A stretch of 25,013 nt of DNA from an uncultured Blautia sp. (GTDB lineage Bacteria; Bacillota; Clostridia; Lachnospirales; Lachnospiraceae), in assembly GCA_934364795.1 (NCBI GenBank), contig CAKRMK010000044.1, forward strand, positions 1 through 25,013, in the 5' to 3' direction. Positions 15,698-23,111 of the stretch are shown piece by piece. Each line of letters begins with the position of its first letter. Positions within the stretch are counted from its first letter, which is position 1. The position numbers and the translations under genes were made by a program. Below the pieces are notes generated by a model, which searched no databases, had not been told where the DNA came from, and saw nothing but the letters and a program-made list of their open reading frames with translations.

Positions 15698-16354
15698 TTA
15701 CATTTCAGTAAATGATTTGAAATCATTTAATTGTCCGAAATCTAGGATTCTACAGTCTGCCAGCTGTATCATTTCAGCCTGTCTTTCTTCATGATCATCG
15801 TAAACCGCAGTTACATAAAATCCATCTTTTTTTGCAGTGGTTAGAGCATGAAGGGAATCTTCGAAAACCATAGTATTACTTCTGTCCGTACCCAGATATT
15901 TTAATGCTTCACGATAAATAAGAGGTTCATCTTTTCCTGCCCCAACAGAAGAGCAGGTAAAGATCTGGCAAAAATAATGAAGAACGCCACACCGTTTTAA
16001 AGCGGCTTCTACAAGGGAACGTTCTGTTGCAGTGGCAATGCACATTTTTAAGCCACTATGATGCAGAAGAGCCAGAAACTCTGCTGCATGAGGTTTTAGC
16101 TGTGCTTCGTAGCGATAAAAGTCATCTACAATTTCAACTGTTTCTTTTATCAGTTCGGTGCGTGTTTGCTTTACGCCATAATGTTCAATAAAATAATCAG
16201 CTGCCTGATGGAGACTCATGGAAGCAATTACTTCATTTAGATTAGGTTCAGGTTTATATCCATGGCGTCGCAGATAATTTTCGCCTACGTGATCCCAGGC
16301 AGACATAGAGTCAAGCAATGTTCCGTCCAGATCCCAGATTGCACCTTTTAACAT
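15698..16354 (-). CDS. HAD-family hydrolase, beta-phosphoglucomutase-like
   Basis: A 218-residue cytoplasmic HAD phosphatase or mutase with a helical cap. Motif I is IWDLDGTLLDS with nucleophile D8 and acid/base D10. The cap spans about residues 15-85. Motif II lies in CIATATERS, and motif III/IV in GAGKDEPLIY and FEDSLHAL. The family includes beta-phosphoglucomutase, sugar-phosphate phosphatases and phosphoglycolate phosphatase, and the substrate cannot be chosen here. AAAGGAG lies eight bases before ATG 16354, which is preferred to an upstream in-frame ATG at 16459. It is a single gene, convergent with sbcC and with a long non-coding region behind it. Confidence 0.87.
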   Translation of the reverse strand: MLKGAIWDLDGTLLDSMSAWDHVGENYLRRHGYKPEPNLNEVIASMSLHQAADYFIEHYGVKQTRTELIKETVEIVDDFYRYEAQLKPHAAEFLALLHHSGLKMCIATATERSLVEAALKRCGVLHYFCQIFTCSSVGAGKDEPLIYREALKYLGTDRSNTMVFEDSLHALTTAKKDGFYVTAVYDDHEERQAEMIQLADCRILDFGQLNDFKSFTEM

Positions 16355-16628
16355 AACGGGTTCTCCTTTGTTATAAATATTTTTATATGTGTAAATACAG
16401 TACTGTTTATAGGACTTAGAATGTATAAAGAAAAGGGAATATGCCATTTGAACATACATAATTAGCCCTTTTCAGATATAGCTGTTTATCTGAGGGTAAT
16501 TTATAATAACAATAGAAATTCATGATAACAGCATATAAGTCCTTGATAACGGACTTTTGTGCGGCGGAATATATACGGTAAAAAATAAAAAGATATAACA
16601 TAATCCGATATATAGTATAAAATATAAA

Positions 16629-16658
16629 ATATAAAGTACAATGAAATGTACTTTATAT
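16629..16658. repeat. Perfect 12-bp inverted repeat
   Basis: ATATAAAGTACA is followed after six bases by TGTACTTTATAT. No T-run follows, so it looks more like a protein-binding palindrome or a cruciform-prone site than a terminator. Confidence 0.6.
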
Positions 16659-16831
16659 GCGACATAACTAAAATAAACTAGTAATGTAAGTATATGCATT
16701 ATTTCCATCTATGTATTTATTCCGTCGAAGCGTATTGCTTTTTATTTGTTATTTTCATATTATATAAAGTGAAATTGCAAAAGTAAAGCCAATAACTACG
16801 AGGCATTTTGTATTCTATACACACCGTATTA

Positions 16832-16859
16832 TTGCTTCACAAAAGTCAGCTCATATGCT
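16832..16859 (+). promoter_or_regulatory. Putative promoter of the 16925 membrane-protein gene
   Basis: TTGCTT (16832-16837), a 16-bp spacer and TATGCT (16854-16859), about 65 bases before the start. Confidence 0.4.
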
Positions 16860-16924
16860 AGACTAAAAAATATATGAAAAAATATTTTATTGTTTAACAA
16901 TAGAAAAGAGAGGCAGGACAAACT

Positions 16925-17539
16925 ATGGATCAATTTGAAAGACAAAAACTGACGAGACAGGCATTAAACGGAAGGATGACGTTAATGTTTGGTGGTATTT
17001 TCCTGATGTTTTCGGCGATCACTTCTACTATTATGTACGGGATTAATTTTTTTATGACAGCCGGGCAGGCTGATAAGGGAGTTGCAGAGTATGTGGAACT
17101 TCTTGAGAAAGCCGGAATTGACAGTATGTTTTTAAAAATCGCCGGAGTTTGTTTCCTTCTTGTTGGAATTTGTGAAATTGTAACCGGATTTTTGGCGGCC
17201 AAGAATAGTAATCGGGTAGACAAAAGCAAGTTCACAGTAAAGATCGTAGTTGCACTTTTGATCGTAGAGATCATTATGGAAATCTATTTATATTTTGCGG
17301 GACTTATGAATTTGGGATTCCTTTTTACTGCGATCCTGTTACCATTGTTTATGCTGTGGGGAGCTACAAGATTACGCAAAGTTGCAAAGGCAGAACCGGA
17401 ACGTGTTTATGCAGTAAATCCTGCTAAGAATAAACCGAAACAGCAGGCTGCCGCTGCTCCGAAGAAAAGCATTCGCGAACGGGCTGCTATGCAGGCGAGG
17501 GTGGATGAGAACAATGTAAAACCTGAAGATCAAAAATAA
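16925..17539 (+). CDS. Four-helix integral membrane protein, hypothetical
   Basis: A 204-residue protein. A short basic N-terminus is followed by a helix at about 20-45 (LMFGGIFLMFSAITSTIMYG), an outside loop (ADKGVAEYVELLEKAG), a helix at about 70-90, and two more at about 105-145 (VALLIVEIIMEIYLYFAGLM, then FLFTAILLPLFMLW). The last ~55 residues are a basic, Ala/Gln/Lys-rich cytoplasmic tail. I do not recognise the family. GAGAGGCAGGA precedes the ATG. It has its own terminator, so it is probably not in one transcript with the FtsH-type gene that follows, although both concern the membrane. Confidence 0.75.
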   Translation: MDQFERQKLTRQALNGRMTLMFGGIFLMFSAITSTIMYGINFFMTAGQADKGVAEYVELLEKAGIDSMFLKIAGVCFLLVGICEIVTGFLAAKNSNRVDKSKFTVKIVVALLIVEIIMEIYLYFAGLMNLGFLFTAILLPLFMLWGATRLRKVAKAEPERVYAVNPAKNKPKQQAAAAPKKSIRERAAMQARVDENNVKPEDQK

Positions 17540-17601
17540 AAAACTGAAGTGAAAGAAGAATCAGGAACACAATAAAAATGCAGAAAAAACACAAATGAGA
17601 A

Positions 17602-17659
17602 ATAGCCTAAAAATGGCGGATTTTAAAGGAAAATTCAACATTTTTTAGGCTATCTTTTT
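17602..17659 (+). terminator. Rho-independent terminator after the four-helix membrane protein
   Basis: ATAGCCTAAAAATG pairs with CATTTTTTAGGCTAT (one bulge) across a loop of about 23 bases and is followed by CTTTTTG. Confidence 0.8.
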
Positions 17660-17724
17660 GTTGAAAAATCTCGAAGTACAAATGAATTCAAAAAAATACA
17701 ATAAATCCAACAGGAGGAAAGCAA

Positions 17725-18018
17725 ATGCGAAAAAGAAATTTTTCCAAAAGAGCAGGAGCATGGATATTAAGTGCAGCAATGTTATTTAATGGGTTGCCTG
17801 TAAATGTTTTTTGGCTTTTGCAGGAGAGCAGAGAACAGGGTGGACCAGAAGAAGCATTAAAATACTTTTTCGTTTTTGCAATCAATGCTATGCCGGAAGT
17901 GAAAAAAGGAATTGAAACAAACTATGGCAAAGCGGCTGATGGAACAGGCTGGCGGCAAAAACTCCATGGCATTTGGCATGGGAAAAAGCAATGCCAAGGT
18001 TTATGTGCAGTCCAGTGA
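17725..18018 (+). pseudogene. ftsH: Detached 5' part of the FtsH-family gene (frame-disrupted)
   Basis: The reading frame starts at an ATG with an excellent ribosome site (AGGAGG seven bases upstream). Residues 1-62 look like a genuine membrane anchor: basic start MRKRNFSKRAG, helix WILSAAMLFNGLPVNVFWLL, short polar loop, second segment ALKYFFVFAINAM. After about residue 60 the frame leaves the coding phase and ends in an unrelated tail at 18018, while the AAA-protease frame runs +1 from 17903 onward. Removing one A from the A6 run at 17902-17907, or one T from TT at 17912-17913, would join both into a 547-residue FtsH-like protein. Either the gene is frameshifted, the base call is wrong, or expression needs slippage. 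Confidence 0.7.
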
Positions 18019-19369
18019 AGGTATCCGCTTTACAGATGTGGCAGGAGAAGATGAGGCCAAGGAAAATCTGGCAGAAATCGTAGATTACCTTCACAATCCG
18101 AAGAAATATACAGATGTAGGAGCCTCTATGCCAAAAGGTGTTCTTCTTGTAGGCCCTCCAGGTACAGGTAAAACAATGCTTGCAAAAGCAGTTGCAGGAG
18201 AAGCAAATGTTCCGTTTTTCTCCATGTCCGGTTCTGAATTCGTAGAAATGTTTGTTGGTATGGGCGCTTCCAAAGTTCGTGATCTTTTTAAGCAGGCGAA
18301 AGAAAAAGCCCCATGTATTGTATTCATTGATGAAATTGATGCCATTGGTAAAAAGCGTGACGGCCAGGTAGGCGGCAACGATGAGCGTGAACAGACATTG
18401 AACCAGCTGCTTACAGAAATGGATGGTTTCGAAGGCAATAACGGTGTTATTATTCTGGCAGCAACAAACCGTCCGGAATCCCTGGATCCGGCACTTACCC
18501 GTCCGGGACGTTTTGACCGCCGCGTGCCAGTTGAACTGCCTGACCTTGCTGGCCGTGAGGCAATTCTGAAAGTTCATGCAAGAAAAATCAAAGCTTCCGA
18601 TGATGTGGATTTCCACACAATTGCCCGTATGGCTTCCGGTGCATCTGGAGCAGAGCTTGCAAATATTATCAATGAAGCAGCCCTTCGTGCTGTCCGCAGT
18701 GGACGTACAGTAGTTACAGAAGCTGACCTGGAAGAAAGTATTGAAGTTGTAATTGCAGGTTATCAGAAGAAAAACGCAGTGCTTTCTGATCAGGAGAAAA
18801 AAGTGGTTTCCTATCACGAAATTGGACATGCACTGGTTGCAGCACTTCAGAGTCATTCTGCGCCGGTTCAGAAAATCACCATTATTCCCCGTACCTCCGG
18901 AGCACTTGGTTATACCATGCAGGTAGAGCAGGGAGACAAATACCTGATGACAAAGAAAGAATTGGAAAATAAAATTGCCACCTTTACAGGCGGCCGTGCT
19001 GCCGAGGAAATTGTATTCGGTGAGATTACTACAGGGGCTTCCAATGATATTGAGCAGGCTACAAAAATTGCCCGTTCTATGATTACCCGCTATGGTATGA
19101 CGGATGAATTTGATATGGTGGCAATGGAAACCGTTACCAACCAGTATCTTGGCGGTGATGCCTCTCTTTCCTGTTCTGCTGATACACAGAAAGAAATTGA
19201 TGAAAAGGTTGTGGAGCTTGTAAAACGGGAACATGAAAAGGCGAAAAAAATTCTTATGGATAACCGTAAGAAGCTGGATGAACTGGCAATGTTCCTTTAT
19301 GAAAAAGAGACAATTACCGGCGAAGAATTTATGGAGATCCTGAATAAAGAGGAGAGTGAGGAAAAATGA
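17912..19369 (+). CDS. ftsH: FtsH-family AAA ATPase/zinc metalloprotease (body of the frame-disrupted gene)
   Basis: Up to 485 residues. FtsH is a membrane-anchored, ATP-driven protease that removes damaged or short-lived proteins. Walker A GPPGTGKT is at 81-88, Walker B IVFIDE at 136-141, and the second region of homology [10 protein letters not shown]...RPGRFDR at 184-203. The zinc site is HEIGH (H302, E303, H306) with the third ligand D379 in [11 protein letters not shown]. All catalytic residues are intact. The membrane anchor is missing in this frame: it lies in the overlapping +1-shifted frame starting at 17725. The frame opens at TTG 17912 (next ATG 17924), neither with a well-spaced ribosome site, supporting a disrupted single gene over a separate soluble protein. 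The spacer domain usual for FtsH is also very short here, so this is an atypical FtsH paralogue. Confidence 0.87.
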   Translation: MKQTMAKRLMEQAGGKNSMAFGMGKSNAKVYVQSSEGIRFTDVAGEDEAKENLAEIVDYLHNPKKYTDVGASMPKGVLLVGPPGTGKTMLAKAVAGEANVPFFSMSGSEFVEMFVGMGASKVRDLFKQAKEKAPCIVFIDEIDAIGKKRDGQVGGNDEREQTLNQLLTEMDGFEGNNGVIILAATNRPESLDPALTRPGRFDRRVPVELPDLAGREAILKVHARKIKASDDVDFHTIARMASGASGAELANIINEAALRAVRSGRTVVTEADLEESIEVVIAGYQKKNAVLSDQEKKVVSYHEIGHALVAALQSHSAPVQKITIIPRTSGALGYTMQVEQGDKYLMTKKELENKIATFTGGRAAEEIVFGEITTGASNDIEQATKIARSMITRYGMTDEFDMVAMETVTNQYLGGDASLSCSADTQKEIDEKVVELVKREHEKAKKILMDNRKKLDELAMFLYEKETITGEEFMEILNKEESEEK

Positions 19370-19908
19370 GAAGACGTTCACGTTATGGATGGCTGGAGCT
19401 CATTGAGGGAATCCTGCTGATCCTTCTTGGAATTTATACATTGGTGAATCCGGGAAATATGATTCGGGGTGTGACATTTGTTTATGGCATTCTTGCAGTG
19501 ATCACCGGAATTTCTGATATTGTATTTTACGCAAAAACAGAGCGATATATTGGGGTTGGCCCCACGGTGGCACTGGTATCCGGAATTTTAAGTATTCTTG
19601 CCGGATTAATGCTTCTGATGTATCCAAATGCAGGCGAACTGATCACCGTTCTTTTACTTCCGATCTGGTTCATTGCACATTCTATATCCAGGCTGACCCA
19701 CCTTCCGCTGGTTCGCCTGGCAGGAAAATTTTTCTATTATTTTACAATGATCTTGAATATTATGGGAATCGTTCTTGGCTGTCTGATGATCATATGGCCA
19801 TCGATTGCACTGTTTTCCGCAGGATTTATTATTGGTTTTTATCTGATCCTTCTTGGAATTGACAGCATTGTGATGGCTTGCAGCAATATGGATGCCGGCT
19901 GGATGTAA
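19366..19908 (+). CDS. DUF308/HdeD-like membrane protein
   Basis: A 180-residue protein with about six membrane helices in three hairpin pairs. The repeated pattern is 'G-ILLILLGIYTLVNP' at about 14-30, 'SGILSILAGLMLLMYP' at about 65-81 and 'GIVLGCLMIIWP' at about 132-143. A helix-plus-short-NP/YP/WP-turn repeat of this kind is characteristic of the DUF308/HdeD family, which is linked to acid or envelope stress in some bacteria; its role here is not known. The ATG overlaps the FtsH stop as ATGA, with GAGGAAA just upstream, so it is translationally coupled. The pairing suggests a joint envelope-quality function (inference). Confidence 0.8.
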   Translation: MRRRSRYGWLELIEGILLILLGIYTLVNPGNMIRGVTFVYGILAVITGISDIVFYAKTERYIGVGPTVALVSGILSILAGLMLLMYPNAGELITVLLLPIWFIAHSISRLTHLPLVRLAGKFFYYFTMILNIMGIVLGCLMIIWPSIALFSAGFIIGFYLILLGIDSIVMACSNMDAGWM

Positions 19909-19922
19909 GAAATATTTATCGG

Positions 19923-19952
19923 TTGACACATTAACCTGACGGGTGCTAAAAT
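19923..19952 (+). promoter_or_regulatory. Predicted promoter of the LacI-family gene
   Basis: TTGACA (19923-19928), an 18-bp spacer and TAAAAT (19947-19952). A 6-bp inverted repeat AACCTG (19933-19938)/CAGGTT (19964-19969) brackets the start region and could be an autoregulatory site. Confidence 0.6.
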
Positions 19953-20001
19953 AAATTTAAATACAGGTTTTGTGGCAACATGCAATAAAGGAGACTTACA
20001 T

Positions 20002-20988
20002 ATGGCAACACTTAAGGATGTGGCGAAAGCCTCGGGACTCACAGTTGGAACCGTTTCCAGAGTTCTGAACAACAGAGGATATATCAGCGATAAGACAAGG
20101 GATAAGGTATATCAGGTGATGAAAGACCTGGATTATCAGCCTAATGAGACAGCGCGTGCCTTGTCCAAACAGAAGAGTAACACAATTGGAATTATTCTTC
20201 CTAATGTGGAACATCCTTATTTTGCCAAGGTTTTAAGCCGCCTGGAGCGTGAGGCGGCGAAACAGGGATACCGGATTATGCTTTTTGTTTCACGAAACAA
20301 AGAGGAACGGGAAGAACAATGCATTGACATGTGCAAAAGCGGCAGAGTAGCAGGCGTTGTTCTTTGCAGCGGAAGCTTCGAGACGGAGAAATTCGAAGGG
20401 CTGAATTTCCCGCTGATCACATTAGAGCGTTCTATGGATGAGGGCACTTCCGGGATTGAATGTGATAATTACCAGGGCGGCGTGATGGCTACAGAGCTTC
20501 TTCTTAATAAGGGCTGCCATAAGCTGATGTACATTGGCGGTTTGAGCGCAGGAATAGATGTTCATATGCCGGCTGATTTTCGCGAGGTTGCATTTCGGGA
20601 CACCTGTGAACGCACTCATGCAGACAATGTGGTTATGGTAACCGATAAACAGCTTTTTGATTCCCTGGAATACTATGAATTTGTGCGTAAAGCGCTGGTG
20701 GATCACCCGGATGTAGATGGCGTGTTTGCCAGTTCGGATGTGATTGGTGCCTATGTCCTGCAGGCATGCAGTGATCTTGGAATTAAGGTTCCGGATCAGC
20801 TTAAGATCGTAGGATTTGATGATGTGAACATCGCACAGTTTACCAGTCCTGGGCTTACTACCATTCATCAGCCCATTGAGCAGATGGCGGAAATGGCAGT
20901 TTCTGCTATTGCACAGATCGATGCAGGCAAGATGGTGCCCACTAAGACTGTATTTCCGGTAACTCTTATTGAGCGAGGAACTACCTGA
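20002..20988 (+). CDS. LacI-family transcriptional regulator
   Basis: A 328-residue repressor. The N-terminal helix-turn-helix and hinge (residues 2-60) read TLKDVAKASGLTVGTVSRVL, then 'NNRGYISDKTRDKV' and YQPNETARALSKQKS. The rest is a periplasmic-binding-protein-like sugar sensor (TIGIILPNVEHPYFAKVLSR, then GVFASSDVIGAYVLQ and KIVGFDDVNIAQFTSPGLTT). ATG 20002 is chosen because AAAGGAG lies eight bases upstream; an in-frame ATG at 19972 has no ribosome site. It has its own promoter and terminator and precedes the carbohydrate ABC transporter, which it most likely controls through the inverted repeat at 21582-21599. The inducer sugar is unknown. Confidence 0.92.
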   Translation: MATLKDVAKASGLTVGTVSRVLNNRGYISDKTRDKVYQVMKDLDYQPNETARALSKQKSNTIGIILPNVEHPYFAKVLSRLEREAAKQGYRIMLFVSRNKEEREEQCIDMCKSGRVAGVVLCSGSFETEKFEGLNFPLITLERSMDEGTSGIECDNYQGGVMATELLLNKGCHKLMYIGGLSAGIDVHMPADFREVAFRDTCERTHADNVVMVTDKQLFDSLEYYEFVRKALVDHPDVDGVFASSDVIGAYVLQACSDLGIKVPDQLKIVGFDDVNIAQFTSPGLTTIHQPIEQMAEMAVSAIAQIDAGKMVPTKTVFPVTLIERGTT

Positions 20989-21070
20989 TTTTGAAGTATA
21001 TAAAGAAAGATTAAAAAAATATAAATTTATATTGTGAGATATCAAAGTCTGCCTGAACAGACTCTAAAAT

Positions 21071-21130
21071 GCCTGATAATAAGCGAATTGCCAATATAAA
21101 CGTGTGGCAGCCTATTATCAGGTGTTTTTT
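21071..21130 (+). terminator. Rho-independent terminator after the LacI-family gene
   Basis: CCTGATAATA (21072-21081) pairs with TATTATCAGG (21113-21122) around a partly paired loop (TTGCCA/TGGCAG), with six T at 21125-21130. Confidence 0.85.
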
Positions 21131-21309
21131 GCAATAAGACGTTTTTATGCAATAAGAAATTTTAATTTCAAACATATTTTAATCACTTTTCTTCAGGAGA
21201 AAACCTTTTCTTATTTTATATGAAAGCCTTTTTGAGTTTATATAAAAACTTTTTCTAATTCTATATACCTCCCCCTTTTTTGACCTTATAAATGTTTGTT
21301 ATTTCACCC

Positions 21310-21342
21310 AAATATCAGGCAAATATCACCTAAATATCAGCT
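21310..21342. repeat. Three tandem 11-bp direct repeats in the ABC transporter upstream region
   Basis: AAATATCAGGC, AAATATCACCT and AAATATCAGCT follow one another with no gap, so the AAATATCA core recurs about once per helical turn. They lie about 200 bp upstream of the transporter promoter in a 490-bp stretch (21131-21622) that otherwise holds AT-rich DNA, the promoter and the operator. A cooperative activator or architectural protein site is plausible. Confidence 0.5.
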
Positions 21343-21537
21343 CAAATTCTGTTATAAAATTAACATGTCATGCGGTTGCGATAAAATAAACGCCGTTTTG
21401 ATTGAAAAATATGAAAAATGTAGCGCGTTAAAGTGCGAAAAGACAAAAACACATGTAAAACTGCACAAAAACAGAGATGTAAAATAGTATAATTCTAACA
21501 AAGTGACTTCAAAACGGAAAAACTATATGACAACCGC

Positions 21538-21566
21538 TTGACATATTTGGACCACAATGCTATCAT
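21538..21566 (+). promoter_or_regulatory. Consensus sigma-A promoter of the ABC transporter operon
   Basis: TTGACA (21538-21543), a 17-bp spacer and TATCAT (21561-21566), about 55 bases before the solute-binding protein start. Confidence 0.75.
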
Positions 21567-21581
21567 ACAACCATCAAGAAA

Positions 21582-21599
21582 ACGTTCAAGAGAGAACGT
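21582..21599. promoter_or_regulatory. Inverted-repeat operator, candidate LacI-family site
   Basis: ACGTTC, six bases, then GAACGT. It starts about 15 bases after the -10 box, so a bound repressor would block the start of transcription. The left arm contains AACGTT, with the central CG typical of LacI-family operators. Confidence 0.5.
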
Positions 21600-21622
21600 A
21601 AAAAATAGGAGGAAGAAAGAAA

Positions 21623-22885
21623 ATGAAAAAACGTATTTCAATGGCAATTGCAGTGGCAACCGCAGCAGCAACAATGACAAGCGTAGCAGTACCGGTTATG
21701 GCAGGCGATGTAGACATCACAATTTTTAACTCCAAGATGGAGATTCAGAGCCAGTTCGAAGAAAAAGCTGCTGAATATTCCGAAGAGACAGGAGTTGGCG
21801 TAGAAGTATACTACAACAGCGACACAGTATCTGCCCACCTTGCAACTAAGTATTCTGCAAATGACCCATACACAATTGCAATGATAGACCCGAAAGATGT
21901 TTACTCACTTGCAGCTGATCATGCAATCGACTTAAGCGATCAGAGCTGGGTTGATGAAACCAATTATGCTATTGGAGTAGACGGACAGATCAATGGTTTC
22001 CCCACCTGCCTTGAAGCACGCGGACTTATTTACAACGCTGATGCAATCGAAGCAATCACAGGCGAGACTTTCAATCCAGAGGATTACAAGACACTTGATT
22101 CTTTCAAAGAACTTCTTGAAACTCTGAAAGAAGGCGGTATGGAAACTCCTACCGGTATTATGAAAGAGGACTGGTCACTTGCAGCTCACTTCCTTGCAGA
22201 AGTATATGAGGAGCAGCCAGATGTAGACGCATTTATTGATTCTCTTTATGAGGGAACAGCAGATCTTGTAAACAATGAGAAATTCAATTCTCTTATGGAT
22301 TTCTTCGATGTAATGATGGAGAACAACTACGCAAAAGATTCTGCAATCGCTGCAGAGCGTGAGACAACCGAAATGATGCTTGCTGAAGGACAGATCGCAT
22401 TCATGTTCGGAGGAAACTGGGACTGGTCAGTAATCAATGCTTATGATTACACAGAGAACATGGGAATGATGCCTGTTCCGCAGAACACAGACGACGGATC
22501 CAATGAGAAACTTGTTGGTGGAGCTTCCAAATTCTTAATGATCGATTCTTCTGATGCAACAAGTGATGAGCAGCGCCAGGCAGCTAAAGATTTCCTTACA
22601 TGGCTTGCTGATTCCGATGACGGACAGTCATTCATCGCTGAAACATGTGCACTTGTTCCTGCATTCTCCAACAATGACAAAGAAGTTTCCGATCCACTTG
22701 GAAAATCTGTTAAGAAATATGCAGACGAAGGTGCCCTCATTGACAACTACAATTACCTTCCGGATGATCACATCTCCATGTGCGGTGCAATCTTCCAGAA
22801 ATACCTTGCAGGACAGATCGACAGAGCAGACTTCGCAGCAGAGCTTGAAGACTACTGGAAGAACACAACTCCTGTAGAGCACTAA
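21623..22885 (+). CDS. Carbohydrate ABC transporter solute-binding protein (family 1)
   Basis: A 420-residue secreted protein that would capture a sugar or oligosaccharide for the two permeases downstream. Residues 1-27 form a signal peptide (MKKRISMAIAVATAAATMTS, then VAVPVMA) ending at a likely signal-peptidase-I site, AMA-like VMA/GD. There is no cysteine and so no lipobox, which is unusual for a Gram-positive binding protein. The mature part has the usual order: DITIFNSKMEIQ, GFPTCLEARGLIYNADAIEA, then AEGQIAFMFGGNWDWSVI and AAKDFLTWLADSDDGQSFIA. AGGAGG lies upstream of the ATG. A strong hairpin follows, probably letting this gene be expressed above the permeases. The substrate is unknown. 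Confidence 0.9.
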   Translation: MKKRISMAIAVATAAATMTSVAVPVMAGDVDITIFNSKMEIQSQFEEKAAEYSEETGVGVEVYYNSDTVSAHLATKYSANDPYTIAMIDPKDVYSLAADHAIDLSDQSWVDETNYAIGVDGQINGFPTCLEARGLIYNADAIEAITGETFNPEDYKTLDSFKELLETLKEGGMETPTGIMKEDWSLAAHFLAEVYEEQPDVDAFIDSLYEGTADLVNNEKFNSLMDFFDVMMENNYAKDSAIAAERETTEMMLAEGQIAFMFGGNWDWSVINAYDYTENMGMMPVPQNTDDGSNEKLVGGASKFLMIDSSDATSDEQRQAAKDFLTWLADSDDGQSFIAETCALVPAFSNNDKEVSDPLGKSVKKYADEGALIDNYNYLPDDHISMCGAIFQKYLAGQIDRADFAAELEDYWKNTTPVEH

Positions 22886-22942
22886 GAAACAGGAAGTTAC
22901 TTAGAAGTAAAGCATTAAAATAAAAGGCATATGCCACCCCGG

Positions 22943-22982
22943 GAGGCTGCACGCCTGTATCATGCGGCGTGCGGCCTCTTTT
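22943..22982 (+). terminator. Strong hairpin between the binding-protein and permease genes
   Basis: A 13-bp GC-rich stem with one G-U pair (22943-22955 with 22966-22978) and a 10-base loop is followed by TTTT. It likely works as a partial terminator or 3' stabiliser. The palindrome GGCATATGCC lies just before it. Confidence 0.75.
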
Positions 22983-23111
22983 CCCTAAAATATGTTCGAA
23001 AAAGGGAAAAAGGGGATCGGAAGAGTATTTTCTGGAAATGTTTTTGCAAAAAAAGCAGGAAGTTTTTTGAGAACATACTCTGAAAAAAGAAAGGGAAAGG
23101 GGATCGTGATC

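Larger units (their letters stand above)
16355..16924. other. AT-rich non-coding region, 570 bp
   Basis: No credible gene is seen; the short reverse reading frames here have no ribosome site and an AT-driven composition. It contains a stem TCAGATA/TATCTGA (16472-16493) flanked by CCC/GGG, a short AAGTCC/GGACTT hairpin near 16535-16555, the palindrome ACAGTACTGT near 16400, a run of ATATAAA-type short repeats at 16610-16635, and the perfect inverted repeat listed below. It serves as upstream region for both divergent neighbours. Confidence 0.6.

Noticed and set aside
16416..16708. Two ~61-residue reverse frames in the AT-rich gap
   Set aside because: They are Tyr/Phe/Ile-rich by base composition, lack ribosome sites, and overlap each other.
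17902..17908. A classic -1 ribosomal frameshift at AAAAAAG in the FtsH-type gene
   Set aside because: The heptamer is out of phase with the upstream frame (codons read AAA AAA GGA), and a +1, not -1, change is needed to enter the protease frame.
17888..19381. A 497-residue open frame antisense to the FtsH-family gene
   Set aside because: The opposite strand has all AAA-protease motifs. The antisense protein is Cys/Phe/His-rich with no domain, as expected of a mirror frame.
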